Made by a program: the position numbers and the translations under genes. DNA of 64,000 nucleotides from Yponomeuta sedellus (lineage: Eukaryota; Arthropoda; Insecta; Lepidoptera; Yponomeutidae): positions 16,552,861 to 16,616,860 of the forward strand of contig OW203727.1 in NCBI GenBank assembly GCA_934045075.1, read 5' to 3'. The notes beneath the pieces are model-generated. The model saw only the letters and a list, made by a program, of their open reading frames with translations. It ran no database searches and was not told the DNA's origin. How positions within the stretch are numbered: the first letter of the stretch is position 1; every line of letters begins with the position of its first letter. Shown piece after piece: positions 43,231 through 54,282 of this stretch.

Positions 43231-45270
43231 TACAATTTATATTTTTTCATTTCCTCATCGTAGAAATCTGTGTTAATAGAATCTATTAACACAGATTTGA
43301 AGTTCTAAAATTGCTAGGCAAAAGGCATGGCAACAGTGATAGGCTGCAACGCGAATCATGCCAATTCTTGTTCAATTAAAAAAAATTATCTCAACCAATA
43401 TCCCATGACCTCGTTGTAATTTCTATTTTAACTGCATTATTTTACTTAAGAAACGGTATTTATATTCAGTACAATCCTGTCCGTATTTAAATTTGTTTAT
43501 GATATATACGTTTTGACTGTTATTTAAGTGTACATCAGCGTTTTTTGTTTACTTTATATAAATGAAGTTCCTGATAAACTAGCGCCAATAATTGCTATTT
43601 CAGTATTCTTTATGCATCAATGGACGATAGTTTACGATAGGACGTTACAATGAAGATAAAGAATACTAATCAATCAATGGATTAATTACACATTTCGAGT
43701 TGGGATTAGTTAAGTGGTTAAATAAATTATAATTTATTGGCAAAGTACTAATGTCAAATTGCCTTATTAACTGAAAAAAGGAAAATTTTTCTTGTATAAA
43801 TTATGGATATTATACTTATATATTAGAATTTTATAAAATTAAACGTTAAGATTAAATTTTTCTTTATATCTAATAAAATACTAACGCATATTAATTTAAT
43901 CCGCATAAGAAAGTAATAAATAAATTTTCATCTTTTACTGTACTTTCTAAAAACATTAATTAAAATGATTTTGAAATGCTCCATGTTAATTGATATTTTA
44001 TGGTAGGTATTGAGTACGGTAATTAAGGTAATACATTTGCATAGTCACGTATATAGGTGAAATTATTACAACAGCTAATAAGCCTTTGATTACATTGATA
44101 GTCCTACGCGATTGAGGGGTTTTGCTTCCCCTCTATGGCATGATCACGATGTTACGAACAGTTGCGCGTGACTCTTCATTAAGGCGCTTTGGGTTGCTAA
44201 CTAGCGCCACCAATGGAACAAAAATCATAACTTGTTTTATAGTACGGTTCTTTTTCAAAAAGTGCCCTAACATAAAACATCTAAGTATCTGTGATAACTA
44301 TTTATAGGACATTTTATTCCATTCGACACCAATTGCCCACCTTCTAAGCACCCCAAAGCGCCTTAAGAAGTGACTTTACAAGGCGAACCCATAGTGTGGT
44401 TTGGTTATATCTAAAATGCCGGATTGCAATTGTGCATTGAAACAACCTAAGTTTGTTTGAAAATCGAGTCACGAGGTACTTTTTTGGGCTTTAGACCGTT
44501 GCGAACTGAAAAAGCGACTAGAATAGGCTATTTGACAGCGTGAAGTATTAATTATATACATTGGTATGTAATTGTATACATATATGAAATACAACAAGAA
44601 TCATGCAGAAAAAAAACAGAGTGAAACTTGAACGGTGGCAATTTTATCAAAAACAGTCAGGATTGGTCTAAATAGTCAGAGTTAAAAGTCAGAAAATATC
44701 GCTTTATTTACTGACTTGTGACGTAATGAGAACCCAAGAGTTGACTTGACGTTTGTTCATTGACTGACCAGTGACGTCACTAATTATTATGCGACGTCAT
44801 ATTGCTCGTGGTCGTGGTAGCGTTTTTTAGAAAATAACAAGAAAGATTGAATAATTATCACATTCTGACAACTTATTAAACACCAACGAAAGATCTGAGA
44901 TGGTATTCAAAAACCTGTGATATAGGATATTAAAACAGGATTGCTACGTTGGTTTGGACATACGGAGAGGATAAGGGAGGAAAAATCGTCTCTTATTATT
45001 ACTGCAGCAGAGGAAATAAAATAAAGAGCTAACAGATAAAAGCACTGACTAGAAACCCACCTAAACCAGCTTGCAGCTCAAGTCATCAAATCAGATTACC
45101 TATGTAAGAAGACTAAATAATCGCGATATTACAGACCTGGATAGTTACCCAAAAATTCTAGTAATCCTAAAGAGGGATCTTCGCTGGAAGATACTACACT
45201 ATGTTAGTATGAACACCTGGACAAAGATTCTGTATATGCATTGTAGTATGTCATGTAGGCTGGAAATTTC
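43231..45270. other. long AT-rich non-coding stretch
   Basis: No gene recognised. A 15-bp inverted repeat (TTAAGGCGCTTTGGG at 44179 and its inverse near 44350) may bound a small decayed element. About 44030-44100 resembles 28545-28620. Confidence 0.4.
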
Positions 45271-45490
45271 TTGTGAAGAACCGACAACCGATGGAGTAAA
45301 CGTGTTCTTGAGTAGAGACCGCGACTCGGCAAACGTAGTGTAGGACGCCTTCCGACCAGGTGGGATGACGATCTGCGAAAAACTGCATGCAGATGCTGGA
45401 TACGGCAAGCAGAAGACAGGGAGCTATGGCACTCGTTAGGGGAAGGTTATGTCCAGCAGTGGGTTAACATAGTCTGATGATGATGATGAT
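45271..45490 (+). mobile_element. LINE 3' end with C-terminal coding relic
   Basis: A + frame near 45345-45475 reads RRPDQVGWDDDLRK and later SLGEGYVQQWVN, a typical LINE tail. It ends with ATGTCCAGCAGTGGG and (GAT)n. This is the sense orientation of the repeat at 1405, 26157 and 31095. Confidence 0.65.
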
Positions 45491-45589
45491 ATGGTCATGA
45501 AGATATCAAAATTTTAAATAGCACCATCGAGAGGAACAGTAGAAAAGTTCTAGAAAAGCCGCAATCAAGTAAAAATGCATCCACAATCG

Positions 45590-45669
45590 TTCGCCTATTC
45601 AACATGGTAGCTTCCATATATATGTCACCAAAGTGCTATATAACTCTAAACGTTTTTTTTTTTCCATTT
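45590..45669 (+). promoter_or_regulatory. ILP-C core promoter, shared with ILP-B
   Basis: TATATAAC at 45637-45644, preceded by TTCAACATGGTAGCTTCCAT and followed by CTCTAAACG, as in the ILP-B promoter at 30790-30866. A T-rich run (45653-45665) between the TATA box and the exon is longer than in ILP-B. Confidence 0.65.
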
Positions 45670-45715
45670 AGACACATCAACCCTATCGGAAGAACAAGAC
45701 GATCTTATTTGGCAG
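45670..45715 (+). other. ILP-C 5' non-coding exon
   Basis: Shares CATCAACCC, GAAGAACAAGAC and TTATTTGGCAG with the ILP-B leader exon and has the same donor GTAAGCTGG at 45716. It would splice to 48889. Confidence 0.6.
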
Positions 45716-45769
45716 GTAAGCTGGCTTTATTTGTTTACTTTAAGCTTCTGCTCATTATTAGTAGGTATG

Positions 45770-45985
45770 GGCTAAATTACCACGCGTGCCCACCGCGGAT
45801 TGGCAATTTAAAGCGTTGAGGTATATAAACATCTCTGACACACAGGTTTCCTCACGGTGTCCTCTTTTACAGTCAGCGAGAAGTATTGCTAGTGTTGAAA
45901 AAATACAAAGTTATTGATACATGACCTTACTGGATATCGAACCTGGGTCTCTAGCTTCCGAATTCATTATTCTACCCACTGGGCT
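45770..45985 (-). repeat. tRNA-derived SINE family C
   Basis: TTACCACGCGTGCCCACCGC, CACAGGTTTCCTCACGGTG and a minus-strand tRNA-like head near 45930-45990 (GTAGCCCAGTGGGTAGAATA). Confidence 0.7.
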
Positions 45986-46369
45986 ACCGCTGCGTTGAAA
46001 TTAAAGAAATGCTTTTACTTTCACGGGAATGACTTTTTAAATAATTCTGTGTTTACTTAAATTTATGAATACGATAATTTGAAGTAGCGTACCCTGTTCT
46101 GACGAAAATGTTTACTTAAGTTAAGTAGATCCATGATTATTTGTCAAATATATACCAGGCCACTCATAGTGTTTCAAAAAAAATATTTTATGTATGGGAG
46201 ACCGGCCAGAGATAATCCATTTTGAAAATAATAAATTTAAGAGTAAAAATAGGTACGTCTAATTACAAAATTTCTTATTACGTAGGTATTTTCCGAACTA
46301 ATTTAAATTATCGTCACATTGAAAAATAGATCTGCGAATATTTTGGCACAACATTTTATTTCTATTTTA

Positions 46370-46594
46370 ACATACATACATACATACATACATACATACA
46401 TACACACATACATACATACATACATACATACATACATACATACATACATACATACATACATACATACATACATACATACATACATACATACATACATACA
46501 TACATACATACATACATACATACATACATACATACATACATACATACATACATACATACATACATACATACATACATACATACATACATACATA
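46370..46594. repeat. (CATA)n microsatellite
   Basis: About 56 tetramers with one CACA variant. Unlike the arrays at 21321 and 50112, no family B element adjoins it. Confidence 0.97.
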
Positions 46595-46623
46595 CTTCAA
46601 GTGCGGTCGACAAACTTTGTGGT

Positions 46624-46824
46624 ATGAAGAAAGAAGTTATGGAACAAACCGTGTTAGCAGTGAAAAATTTAATCCACGACAATAAGCGAGTTAAGCACAT
46701 ACAGCAGATTGGATCGAAAAGCCTTCACGAAATTCTCCAAGTGCATCTTCGCGTGAGGATAGTTTTACGCTTCGCCACAACCGTACCTACCCTCAAAAGG
46801 AGGCTGGCTAGAATGAAGTCGTGA
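46624..46824 (+). pseudogene. possible mariner transposase HTH fragment
   Basis: The 66-codon frame contains NLIHDNKRVKHIQQIGSKSL followed by HEILQVHLRVRIV, loosely like the helix-turn-helix stretch of mariner transposases (DRRV..I......S..SVH.IL...L.M). No inverted repeats or catalytic part seen. This could be chance. Confidence 0.3.
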
Positions 46825-46999
46825 TATGATAAACAAATTCGAGGCAGGCGTATCTAAGCGTTGAGCCCCCCTAGGAATAGAAACCACGACCTCCGTCATG
46901 GTAACCATAGATGATACCCCAACACCAATAAGTCTGTTAAACGTTGTAATAAATAATTTGCCATTTTATTTGAAAAATCAGCATTATTTTTGTGCACTA

Positions 47000-47372
47000 C
47001 TGATTTCGTCGCACTGTTTTTTTCAGTGAAAGCTGGATTCGGCGCTTCAAATATAATTACCTAATTCAAGTATCCAATTATAAACACCTTAGTTCTAATT
47101 TCAGATAGTTTCCCACTGCAAACATTGACAATCCCATAAAGCTATCAAAACTTGACCACTTAAATCTAATCAAAATGAAGGAAATTCTTCCTTGATTTAT
47201 AACCGCACTGTTTTCTGATTTCAGTGAAACCTGGATTCAGTGCTTCAAATATATTATAACTACCTAACTAATCTAGTCATCTAATTAATAACACCTTATT
47301 CCTATCTGCAGTTAGTTTTCCATACCACATAATAATAACCCCATGAAGCTAAACAAACTTGGCACTACAGCA
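47000..47372 (+). repeat. tandem duplication in ILP-C leader intron
   Basis: Two related blocks of about 165-205 bp begin CGCACTGTTTTTTTCAGTGA (about 47010) and CGCACTGTTTTCTGATTTCA (about 47205), and share GCTTCAAATATA and TAACACCTTA/AAACACCTTA. Each contains a polypyrimidine-CAG string resembling a splice acceptor, so they may be decayed duplicated exon edges. Confidence 0.5.
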
Positions 47373-47639
47373 TCCAAATTATTTTTTTGTCTCTTTTCCT
47401 TTTTATCTCTTTATACATTGTGCACACTAAAAGTTTTGCACTTATATCTAACGGAACTATTTGAATTTCGAATGTTATATTTTTTGAAACGTTGCAACCT
47501 TCTTAGTAGTAAAAAAACAATTGGCAGGAAATCATTTGTCAATTGTTTTTTATCACACATCAAGGTTCAATGTACGCAACGAAAATAAAACTAAGTCGAA
47601 AAGATTCCATTAGAGATTAGAGCGATAATGTTTTATGAT

Positions 47640-48730
47640 GTTAAAAGTTCTTTTTCTCCGCAAAGCTGGGCCGCCCGTCTTCAAAATGCTTTTGGGAGAG
47701 AAGCAACTTGTTTGAGCACCGTGAGGCGATGGTTTGCTGAATTTGAGAGAGGTCGAGTTTCTTTACATGACGAATTTCGTGAAGGGCGAAGGTGAAGGAA
47801 AATAATGTGGCTACTGTTAAGCGGCTAATTTAAGAAAACCCTATGAGACAATTTGAGGACTATTGGGAATTGGTATGAGCCAAATTCAGATACACAAAGA
47901 ATAGAAAGTTCGGAAACTTTGTGAACTGATAGGTAGCTGAGGAGAAGCGGGCTCGCGTGGAATGGTGCTCACAAATGCTACTAAAGTACGACCACGGACA
48001 TCCTAATGATGTTTATGATATTGTCACAGGACACGAAAGGTGGTTTTATCGTTTTAACCCGAAAAAAACAGCAATCTTGTGAATGGGTGTTTGAAAATGA
48101 GAAGAGGTCAACAAAAGAGAGGCAGGCGAGAAACGTTGGTAAAAAAATGATAGATTTTTTTTCTCAGCTACGAGTTTCATCTGTACAATTCCACTTGAAG
48201 ATCAAAAGAGTGTGAGGCTAGGTTCGGACCGAATGCGCCATAAGAGTAAACTAATGCTGATTGGACGGTTATTCGTGACAACACCAAAGTAGCCAATCAG
48301 AAGCATTAGTTTACTCGGATGGCGCACTCGGACCGAGCGCACTAAGACCGTGAAAACCTGGCTTTAATGCCGATTGGTATTCTACCATTTGTTTACCTAG
48401 GGTGTTAGAAAAAGTTCGCGGAAGACGACCAAAAAGCCGCCTTCTCCTACATTGTGACAACGCTTCTTCTAGACGGCCAACAAAACAAAGTCATTTTGAG
48501 CTTCCGAAAAAGTACAACTCGCCATCCATCCTGCGCATAGCTCCGACCTAGCACCCTGTGATTTCGGTATTTTCACCAAAACCAAAGATTTGATGAGAGG
48601 TTTCTTTTACCAACTCCGAAGAGGCAGAGATAGCGTTCAATCAGCACGTAGAAGATATCCCTTCAGATATGTGGTCCTCCTGTTTTAGAAAAACGGTTCG
48701 ATCGCATGAAACAATGTTTACAATGTAAAG
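47640..48730 (+). pseudogene. mariner transposase pseudogene
   Basis: Pieces in order: HTH (WAARLQNAFGREATCLSTVR), region around the first catalytic Asp (degraded), DNAS around the second catalytic Asp, and a C-terminal part ending near AFNQHVEDIPSDMW. The layout is like that of mellifera/SETMAR-type mariners. At least five stops or frameshifts and an inserted MITE (48210-48360) make it inactive. Confidence 0.75.
48210..48360. mobile_element. palindromic MITE inside mariner
   Basis: GAGTAAACTAATGCTGATTG and its inverse CAATCAGAAGCATTAGTTTA form about 22-bp arms. Outer GGTTCGGACCGAATGCGCC and GGCGCACTCGGACCGAGC are also partly inverse. Confidence 0.7.
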
Positions 48731-48888
48731 GACAGTATTTTGAAACGCAATAAACATTATATTTTGGTAACATGTTGTTTTTTTTAAGTTACGCAAAACT
48801 TTTTGACCTACGTATCACGATCTTGCTTGTAGGTCTTTTCAATTAACTATGACGAGATCTTTATCTTGATTGTGATCTCTCTTTCCAG

Positions 48889-49082
48889 AATGAAAACCAC
48901 GGCCATTCTTGTTGGCCTTATGGCAATGGGAGCTATAGCGGAAGTCACTTACAGCAACGGGATTGATGAAACACTTTTCAATGAGCAGAAGCAAAGTAAG
49001 AAATTGTTTACGCTGTGCAATGCAGACCTGTACAACGCTGTCCTGCTTGTCTGTACCAATCTTAAATAAGCCCGTACCACAC
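48889..49082 (+). pseudogene. ILP-C: insulin-like peptide, signal/B-chain exon with premature stop
   Basis: The ATG at 48890 follows the acceptor CTTTCCAG by one base, exactly as in ILP-B. Residues 1-17 (MKTTAILVGLMAMGAIA) match the ILP-B signal peptide closely at DNA level. The B-chain core CNADLYNAVLLVC (43-55) keeps the 11-residue spacing and the Leu but has Asn for the usual Gly. Four residues later the frame stops at TAA (49067-49069). A good donor GTAAGC at 49083 lies five codons after that stop and would give the phase-1 exon end expected for insulin genes, so the stop looks like a recent nonsense change. No B-chain dibasic site and no matching A-chain exon were found downstream. Product, if any: a 59-residue secreted B-chain-like peptide. 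Pseudogene is more likely. Confidence 0.75.
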
Positions 49083-49437
49083 GTAAGCACGTTTTTGTTG
49101 AGAGTTGCTTCGTTATTTCAAATTAACTCATGATGATTTGGTTTCAGAAGATGTTTTCAGAGGGAGAGAGAATGTTTTCAATTGAGTTTTTATTATGAAT
49201 GTCATATAAGGCTTGATAAACAATATTCACATACAAATAAAATATACCCCGTATACAGGTCAGTTAACTAAAGCTGGCGCGTTCAACACATTCATACATT
49301 TTGCTTGTTTAGTTTTAATGGGCAAGCGCACCACGTGACGTCGAACTGAATGCACATCATTATAAGTCTATCTGCACTTTTGGCGCGCGTTCAAGCTTAT
49401 GAGTACAAAGAAGACAGCTATTGCTTTGCTTTTAAAG

Positions 49438-49820
49438 TAGTTAAAAGAGTTAAAGTAGCACAGAGAGCTATGGAGCGTTCCATGTTGGGCCTTAGACTCG
49501 TAGATCGGGTTCCAAATATCGTTATTCGACGTAAAACGAAGGTTGACGATGTAGGGGACCGGATCTCGAGACTAAAGTGGAGGTGGGCGGGGCACTTGGC
49601 AAGGCGGGAAGACGGCAGGTGGACCAGAGCAGTCACAGAGTGGCGGCCGAGAACGGGAAAGCGGTCGGTGGGCAGACCGGCGGCCCGATGGTCAGACGAT
49701 GTGGCAGAGTCAGTAGAGGGTCCTTGGATGAGGATGGCGAGAGACCGTGAGGCTTGGCATAATGGGGAAAAGGCCTTTACCCAGCAGTGGGCAGCGGTGG
49801 GCTGATGATGATGATGATGA
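49438..49820 (+). mobile_element. RTE-like LINE, C-terminal fragment
   Basis: The + frame to 49805 contains AQRAMERSMLGLRLVDR, KWRWAGHLARREDGRWTR and GRPAARWSDD, and ends QQWAAVG before TGA and (TGA)n/(GAT)n. It is 5'-truncated, without catalytic motifs. Same family group as 7022-7480. Confidence 0.85.
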
Positions 49821-49984
49821 TTGCTTTGCTTTTGCTTCTGTATAAAATACCATGTGTTCTTTTTTAATTCATCTGTTGGCGTCAATCACGTGTCAACCGA
49901 CGTAAATGTCATTGTTTTGCTTGTGATTGTTCACATATTTATAGATGTTGTAGAGCATCAGGCGTTACTTTGCGGAAATCCATA

Positions 49985-50095
49985 ATAGCATTAAAAAGTT
50001 AAAATTACTTTGTTAAACTCCGCCAAAACAAAGTAGTTTAACTTTTTAAAGCATCTATTTCGCCATTTAGCAAAGTAATTTTAACTTTTTAATGC
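49985..50095. repeat. small foldback element
   Basis: ATTAAAAAGTTAAAATTACT at about 49990 and its inverse AGTAATTTTAACTTTTTAAT at about 50073 flank about 60 bp with a further inverse pair (GTTAAACT...AGTTTAAC). Confidence 0.75.
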
Positions 50096-50111
50096 ACATA
50101 TTTATAGATTA

Positions 50112-50360
50112 AAATGCATACATACATACATACATACATACATACATACATACATACATACATACATACATACATACATACATACATACATACATACATA
50201 CATACATACATACATACATACATACATACATACATACATACATACATACATACATACATACATACATACATACATACATACATACATACATACATACATA
50301 CATACATACATACATACATACATACATACATACATACATACATACATACATACATACATA
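50112..50360. repeat. (CATA)n microsatellite
   Basis: About 62 perfect tetramers ending at the family B repeat boundary (ACCTCACGTCTGTATCCC). Confidence 0.98.
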
Positions 50361-50490
50361 ACCTCACGTCTGTATCCCAGAGAATAGGTAGAGACCAGGA
50401 CTGCCACTTGCCACGATCCTGACAGATCACCTTCGCTTCATCAACGTTCATAAGTCGTTGCATGCACGCACGCCGGTTTCAGATTAGAAT
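50361..50490 (-). repeat. dispersed repeat family B, interrupted
   Basis: ACCTCACGTCTGTATCCCAG to GCACGCACGCCGGTTTCAGA, where the LINE at 50491 is inserted. Confidence 0.75.
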
Positions 50491-52211
50491 CTCTTCTTCT
50501 TCAACCCATAGCCACCCAATGCTGAGTGTAGGTCTCTTCTAATGCACGCCATTTATTTCGGTCTTGGGCTTTTCGAATCCAGTCCTTTCCTGCCACCTTG
50601 ACCAGGTCGTCAGTCCATCTTGTTGGTTGCCTGCCCACACTTCTGCGCCCCTCTCTAGGCCTCCAAACCAGTACTTTTACACCCCATCTTTTATCTTGTC
50701 TACGGCATATATGGCCTGCCCATTTCCACTTCTTACGGGCAATTACCTTGGCTATGTCTGTCAGTTTCGTCCTCCTTCGGATTTCGGTGTTTCTGATCCG
50801 ATCTCGGAGTGAGACACCCAACATGGCTCTCTCCATAGCTCTCTGAGTCACCTGCAGCTTGTGAACAGTTTGTTTGGTGAGAGTCCATGACTCGGCTCCA
50901 TAAACCATGACGGGGAGGACACATTGTTCGAACGCCTGACGCTTGAGGTTTATTGGTATATTGGCCCCTTTAAACACTTTGGACAGTTTACCAAAAGCTC
51001 CCCATCCTAAACGGACACGGCGGTCTATTTCAGTATTCTGTCCAAATTTTTGCAGGTTTAAGGTTTGGCCCAAATAGATATACTCATGCACTCTCTTTAT
51101 GGTCTGTCCATGCACAGTAATGTGGTCTACGTCGGTATCAGTGCACATTATTTTGGTTTTTGACGTGTTCATTTTTAGTCCGACAATTACTGAAACATCG
51201 TACAGTTCTCCTAACATAGCTGATAAATCATTCAGGTTCTCGGCAAAGATGATAATATCGTCAGCAAATCGGAGGTGAGTTAGCCGTTCTCCATCTATGT
51301 TGATCCCTCTATCTGACCAGTTGAGAAGCTTGAAGATGTCTTCCAAACACGAGGTGAATAGTTTTGGAGATATGGTATCGCCTTGCCTAACTCTTCTCTT
51401 TACAGGCACTGGTTTGGTCAGCTCATGGAGCTTGTAGCGTGGCACCCTGGTAGACTGCTTTGATGGCTTCTACGTATCTCGTGTCGACTTGGCATCTTTT
51501 CAGTGAGTTAATTACGGCCCAGTGCTCCACTGTATCGAACGCCTTTTCGTAGTCGATAAAGGCCACTACAAGGGGTTGGTTATACTCAGTGCACTTTTCT
51601 GCCACTTGCCTCACTGTGTAGATGTGGTCGATCGTAGAAAACCCACTACGGAAACCAGCCTGCTCTACTGGTTGGACCGAGTCTAATCTATTTGTTAGGC
51701 GTAGGGTGATCACCTTGGTGAAAAGCTTGTATATGTGGCTTAGCAATGAAATTGGTCGGTAGTTCGAGAGTTTGGTAACATCACCTTTCTTGTGTAGTAG
51801 TATCACGACCGCATTCTTCCACGATTCCGGTGCTACACCTTCAAAAAGGACTTTATTGAAGAGCAATTTCAGCTGTTTTAATACCGGTATTCCTCCATAC
51901 TTTAGATACTCATACGTTATCTTGTCCTCTCCAGGTGACTTAGCTGACTTCATGAGCCTGAGAGCATGTTTAATTTCATATAAGCTAATTTCCGGGAGAT
52001 CCTCAGTTCTGTGTTTACTCAAGGGAGCTCAAGGGTCTGGACGTTGTGGCATTTGTTCCGATGTACGAGAACTGTATAAGCTGGCATAGAACTTCTCGAC
52101 CACTTGCAGTATTTCTCCTCGGTTGGTTGTCATATTGTTGTCTTCGTTAGTTAGCCTATGAATTTGCTGACTTCCTCGCTTTAAATGCTTTCTGAAAACC
52201 TTTGGCCCTCT
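50491..52211 (-). mobile_element. RTE-like non-LTR retrotransposon, 5'-truncated
   Basis: AGATTAGAAT is present at 50481-50490 and 52212-52221, a 10-bp target duplication. The 3' end on the minus strand is GGGTTGAAGAAGAAGAG, just left of which lies the duplication. Coding part at 50501-52022. Confidence 0.85.
50501..52022 (-). pseudogene. RTE-like reverse transcriptase with one frameshift
   Basis: Minus-strand protein in two frames. 52022-51423 covers the fingers: KSPGEDKITYEYLKYGG, WKNAVVILLHKKGD, NYRPISLLSHIYKLF, EQAGFRSGFSTIDHI, and FIDYEKAFDTVEHW with the first catalytic Asp. 51445-50501 continues with RQGDTISPKLFTSCLE, the palm site FADDIIIFAENL, a thumb region, YGAESWTLTKQTVHKLQVTQ and a GRQPTRWTDDL tail ending QHWVAMG. 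The frames overlap near 51423-51445, so a single 1-nt indel breaks an otherwise good domain. The N-terminal endonuclease is lost by truncation. The longest reverse transcriptase relic here; not functional, but young. Confidence 0.9.
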
Positions 52212-52449
52212 AGATTAGAATACTTACAATAAAATGTCTTCTGAAAGTTCTGAAATTAGTTCCGGAAAAACATTAACAGGACAGCCTAGTAAAATACTTT
52301 ACAATGTTTTGAACTATTTCGTGCATCATAATAAAACCGGTGATGGTGAAAACCATTTAATAAAAGATTTGTATGCGTAAGTAAGTTTGTACGTGAATAA
52401 TTTCACTGAGTCACTTATAATAGGTAACACTACCATTTTTTTCCCTTCG

Positions 52450-52826
52450 GCCACTTTCGAAACCAAAGTTTCGAAACCAGTTTCGAAAAGAGAATTATTT
52501 TTCTTTTTAGGAATCGTGAACTTATTCTAACGCGTGAACTTATTCCCGTAACTAATGTAGAAATATGAGTACACCCATACTTCCGCCTTGGAAGTCCGGA
52601 CTACGACCTTTGTATGCTGAGGTAGAAGATTTCTTTCATTTGTCCTATAAAAAAATTGTTTTGCGCCCTTGATCCATGAAAGAGTTTCAAAAGAAGATTT
52701 TATATTTTGTATTGGAAACCAGCTTCGAAAACAGAATGATTTTTCTTTATTCGAAACCAGGTTTCCAAAAAAGAAAAATAATTCTCTTTTCGAAACTGGT
52801 TTCGAAACTTTGGTTTTGAAAGTGGC
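52450..52826. mobile_element. MITE with about 60-bp inverted repeats
   Basis: Left GCCACTTTCGAAACCAAAG and right CTTTGGTTTTGAAAGTGGC, continuing inward through GAAACCAGTTTCGAAAAGAG and its inverse to TTTTTCTTTTT. The arms themselves contain repeated TTTCGAAAC. No coding frame. Confidence 0.85.
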
Positions 52827-53039
52827 TGATGCCATTTTTTTAAATGTTCATTGATGTGTTGACTACGCTATCATGAATTTATCTTATCAGTTTCTGAATT
52901 GAGAATTTTGCTAAGTAAACAGTTAACTGTAGTGCTGTCTCTTTAAACTTCCCATAAAAGAGCGTGGCGTGGCAGAACGTCAGTATTCAGTGAAATTTTC
53001 AACTCAGAAACCGGCCCTCTATGCCGTTTCTTTTTGAGA

Positions 53040-53165
53040 TATAATTATTATTATTATTATCATCCACCAACCCGGACTTGGCCCCCGTGGTAGAGAATGG
53101 CCTAACCTTCCTGCAATGCAGGAAGAGACACGTGCCCCAGCAGTGGGGGCATACAAGGGTTGATA
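53040..53165 (+). mobile_element. 5S-derived SINE tail
   Basis: (ATT)n then CCACCAACCCGGACTTGGCC, GCAATGCAGGAAGAGACACG and ACAAGGGTTGATAAC. Confidence 0.8.
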
Positions 53166-53200
53166 ACTGATACTATTATCTGAAAAGACAGAGAATCACT

Positions 53201-54282
53201 TATACCTTGATTTTTCATTAGGTGGACTAAACTGACAGCTGAAAATGCACTTATTTTTTTAAAATGTTGTCAGAGCAAGATCGTAGTGATGTGACTTCAT
53301 GTGTTGATTGAATGATCGATTTAGTTCAATCACTCACTCTTCAATTTAATTTCCTTTATTTGGGGAAAATAATTTATCTTAATTGTAATCATTAAATACC
53401 TACCAATTAAACAAACATACCTACATCTAAAAACCCATAAACTTTACAAGATATTCTGTAATTTCTAGGAGTATACTTTAAAAAAGATGCAACTCTTAAT
53501 TATGGATACGTATTTACTATTTAAGTAGTTATAATTATGTACAATGTGTGTATATTAGTAAGTATCTATTGATAGCTATAGTAACAATTTTATTAATAGG
53601 TAACTATTAACTTGAAATAGGTGATTTTAGATTTAATTTTTCTTGTTTAGCTATATTTGCCATCTCTCGCTCTCTGTTTTTTGGTCAGAATCTTTCTTAG
53701 GCTGGCTGGAAGAAATTTCTTTTGAAATGAGTCTGCCTTTGTACATCAACACTTACCTGTTATTTAAGTTATTTTTATGTTTCTTAATTTTTGTGCAATA
53801 AAGCGTAACAAACAAACAAACCTCTAAATTATCGCATAGTTGGTAGCACTGATGACGCATACATGTCAAAGTTCATGTCATGCGCTACAATCGTCTGCCA
53901 TTTTCGTAGTCGATCGGTTGCAGGATTATCTATCTATCACGAATTCTGATTCAGAAAATGATAGTTCGGATATACCTAAATGGTGATTAAAATTTTAAAT
54001 CTGATTTTTATTTTATTTTTTCCTATTCCAAAACAGAAAGGAATGAACATGGCATGTCTGTAATTTTATCACTAAATCCCCCAACTTAAGTATTATTTAA
54101 TTTTAGAGTTTATAGTTGGAGCGAGTTACATTACATTCACCAGTCTGCAATTGAATGAACGAATACTTGAATGAAAATGTTTATTATTCGATCACTCTGA
54201 GTACAACACTATTTTTTATTTTCCATTACGTGGCAACCCACCAACTGTCAGTTTAGTCCACCTAATAAAAAATCAAGGTATA
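53201..54282. mobile_element. non-autonomous DNA transposon with 38-bp inverted repeats
   Basis: Arms 53201-53238 and 54245-54282 differ at one base (TATACCTTGATTTTT...). TA at each end fits a TA target. The 1-kb interior is AT-rich, and the minus/plus frames show no intact transposase. Confidence 0.85.

Larger units (their letters stand above)
47415..48815 (+). mobile_element. mariner-type transposon, inactive
   Basis: Related inverted ends: CACTAAAAGTTTTGCAC (47426) and the inverse GCAAAACTTTTTGAC (about 48793). Coding relics on + strand: an N-terminal helix-turn-helix region (47640-47790, RRWFAEFERGRVSLHDEFRE), a middle domain with TGHERWFYRFNPKK (about 48027) and a C-terminal LHCDNAS motif (48450). 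Stops and frameshifts break the frame many times. Confidence 0.8.
45716..48888 (+). other. ILP-C 5'UTR intron
   Basis: 3.2 kb between GTAAGC and CTTTCCAG. It holds a family C SINE, a (CATA)n array, a tandem duplication and a dead mariner whose right end lies about 75 bp before the ATG. Confidence 0.55.
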
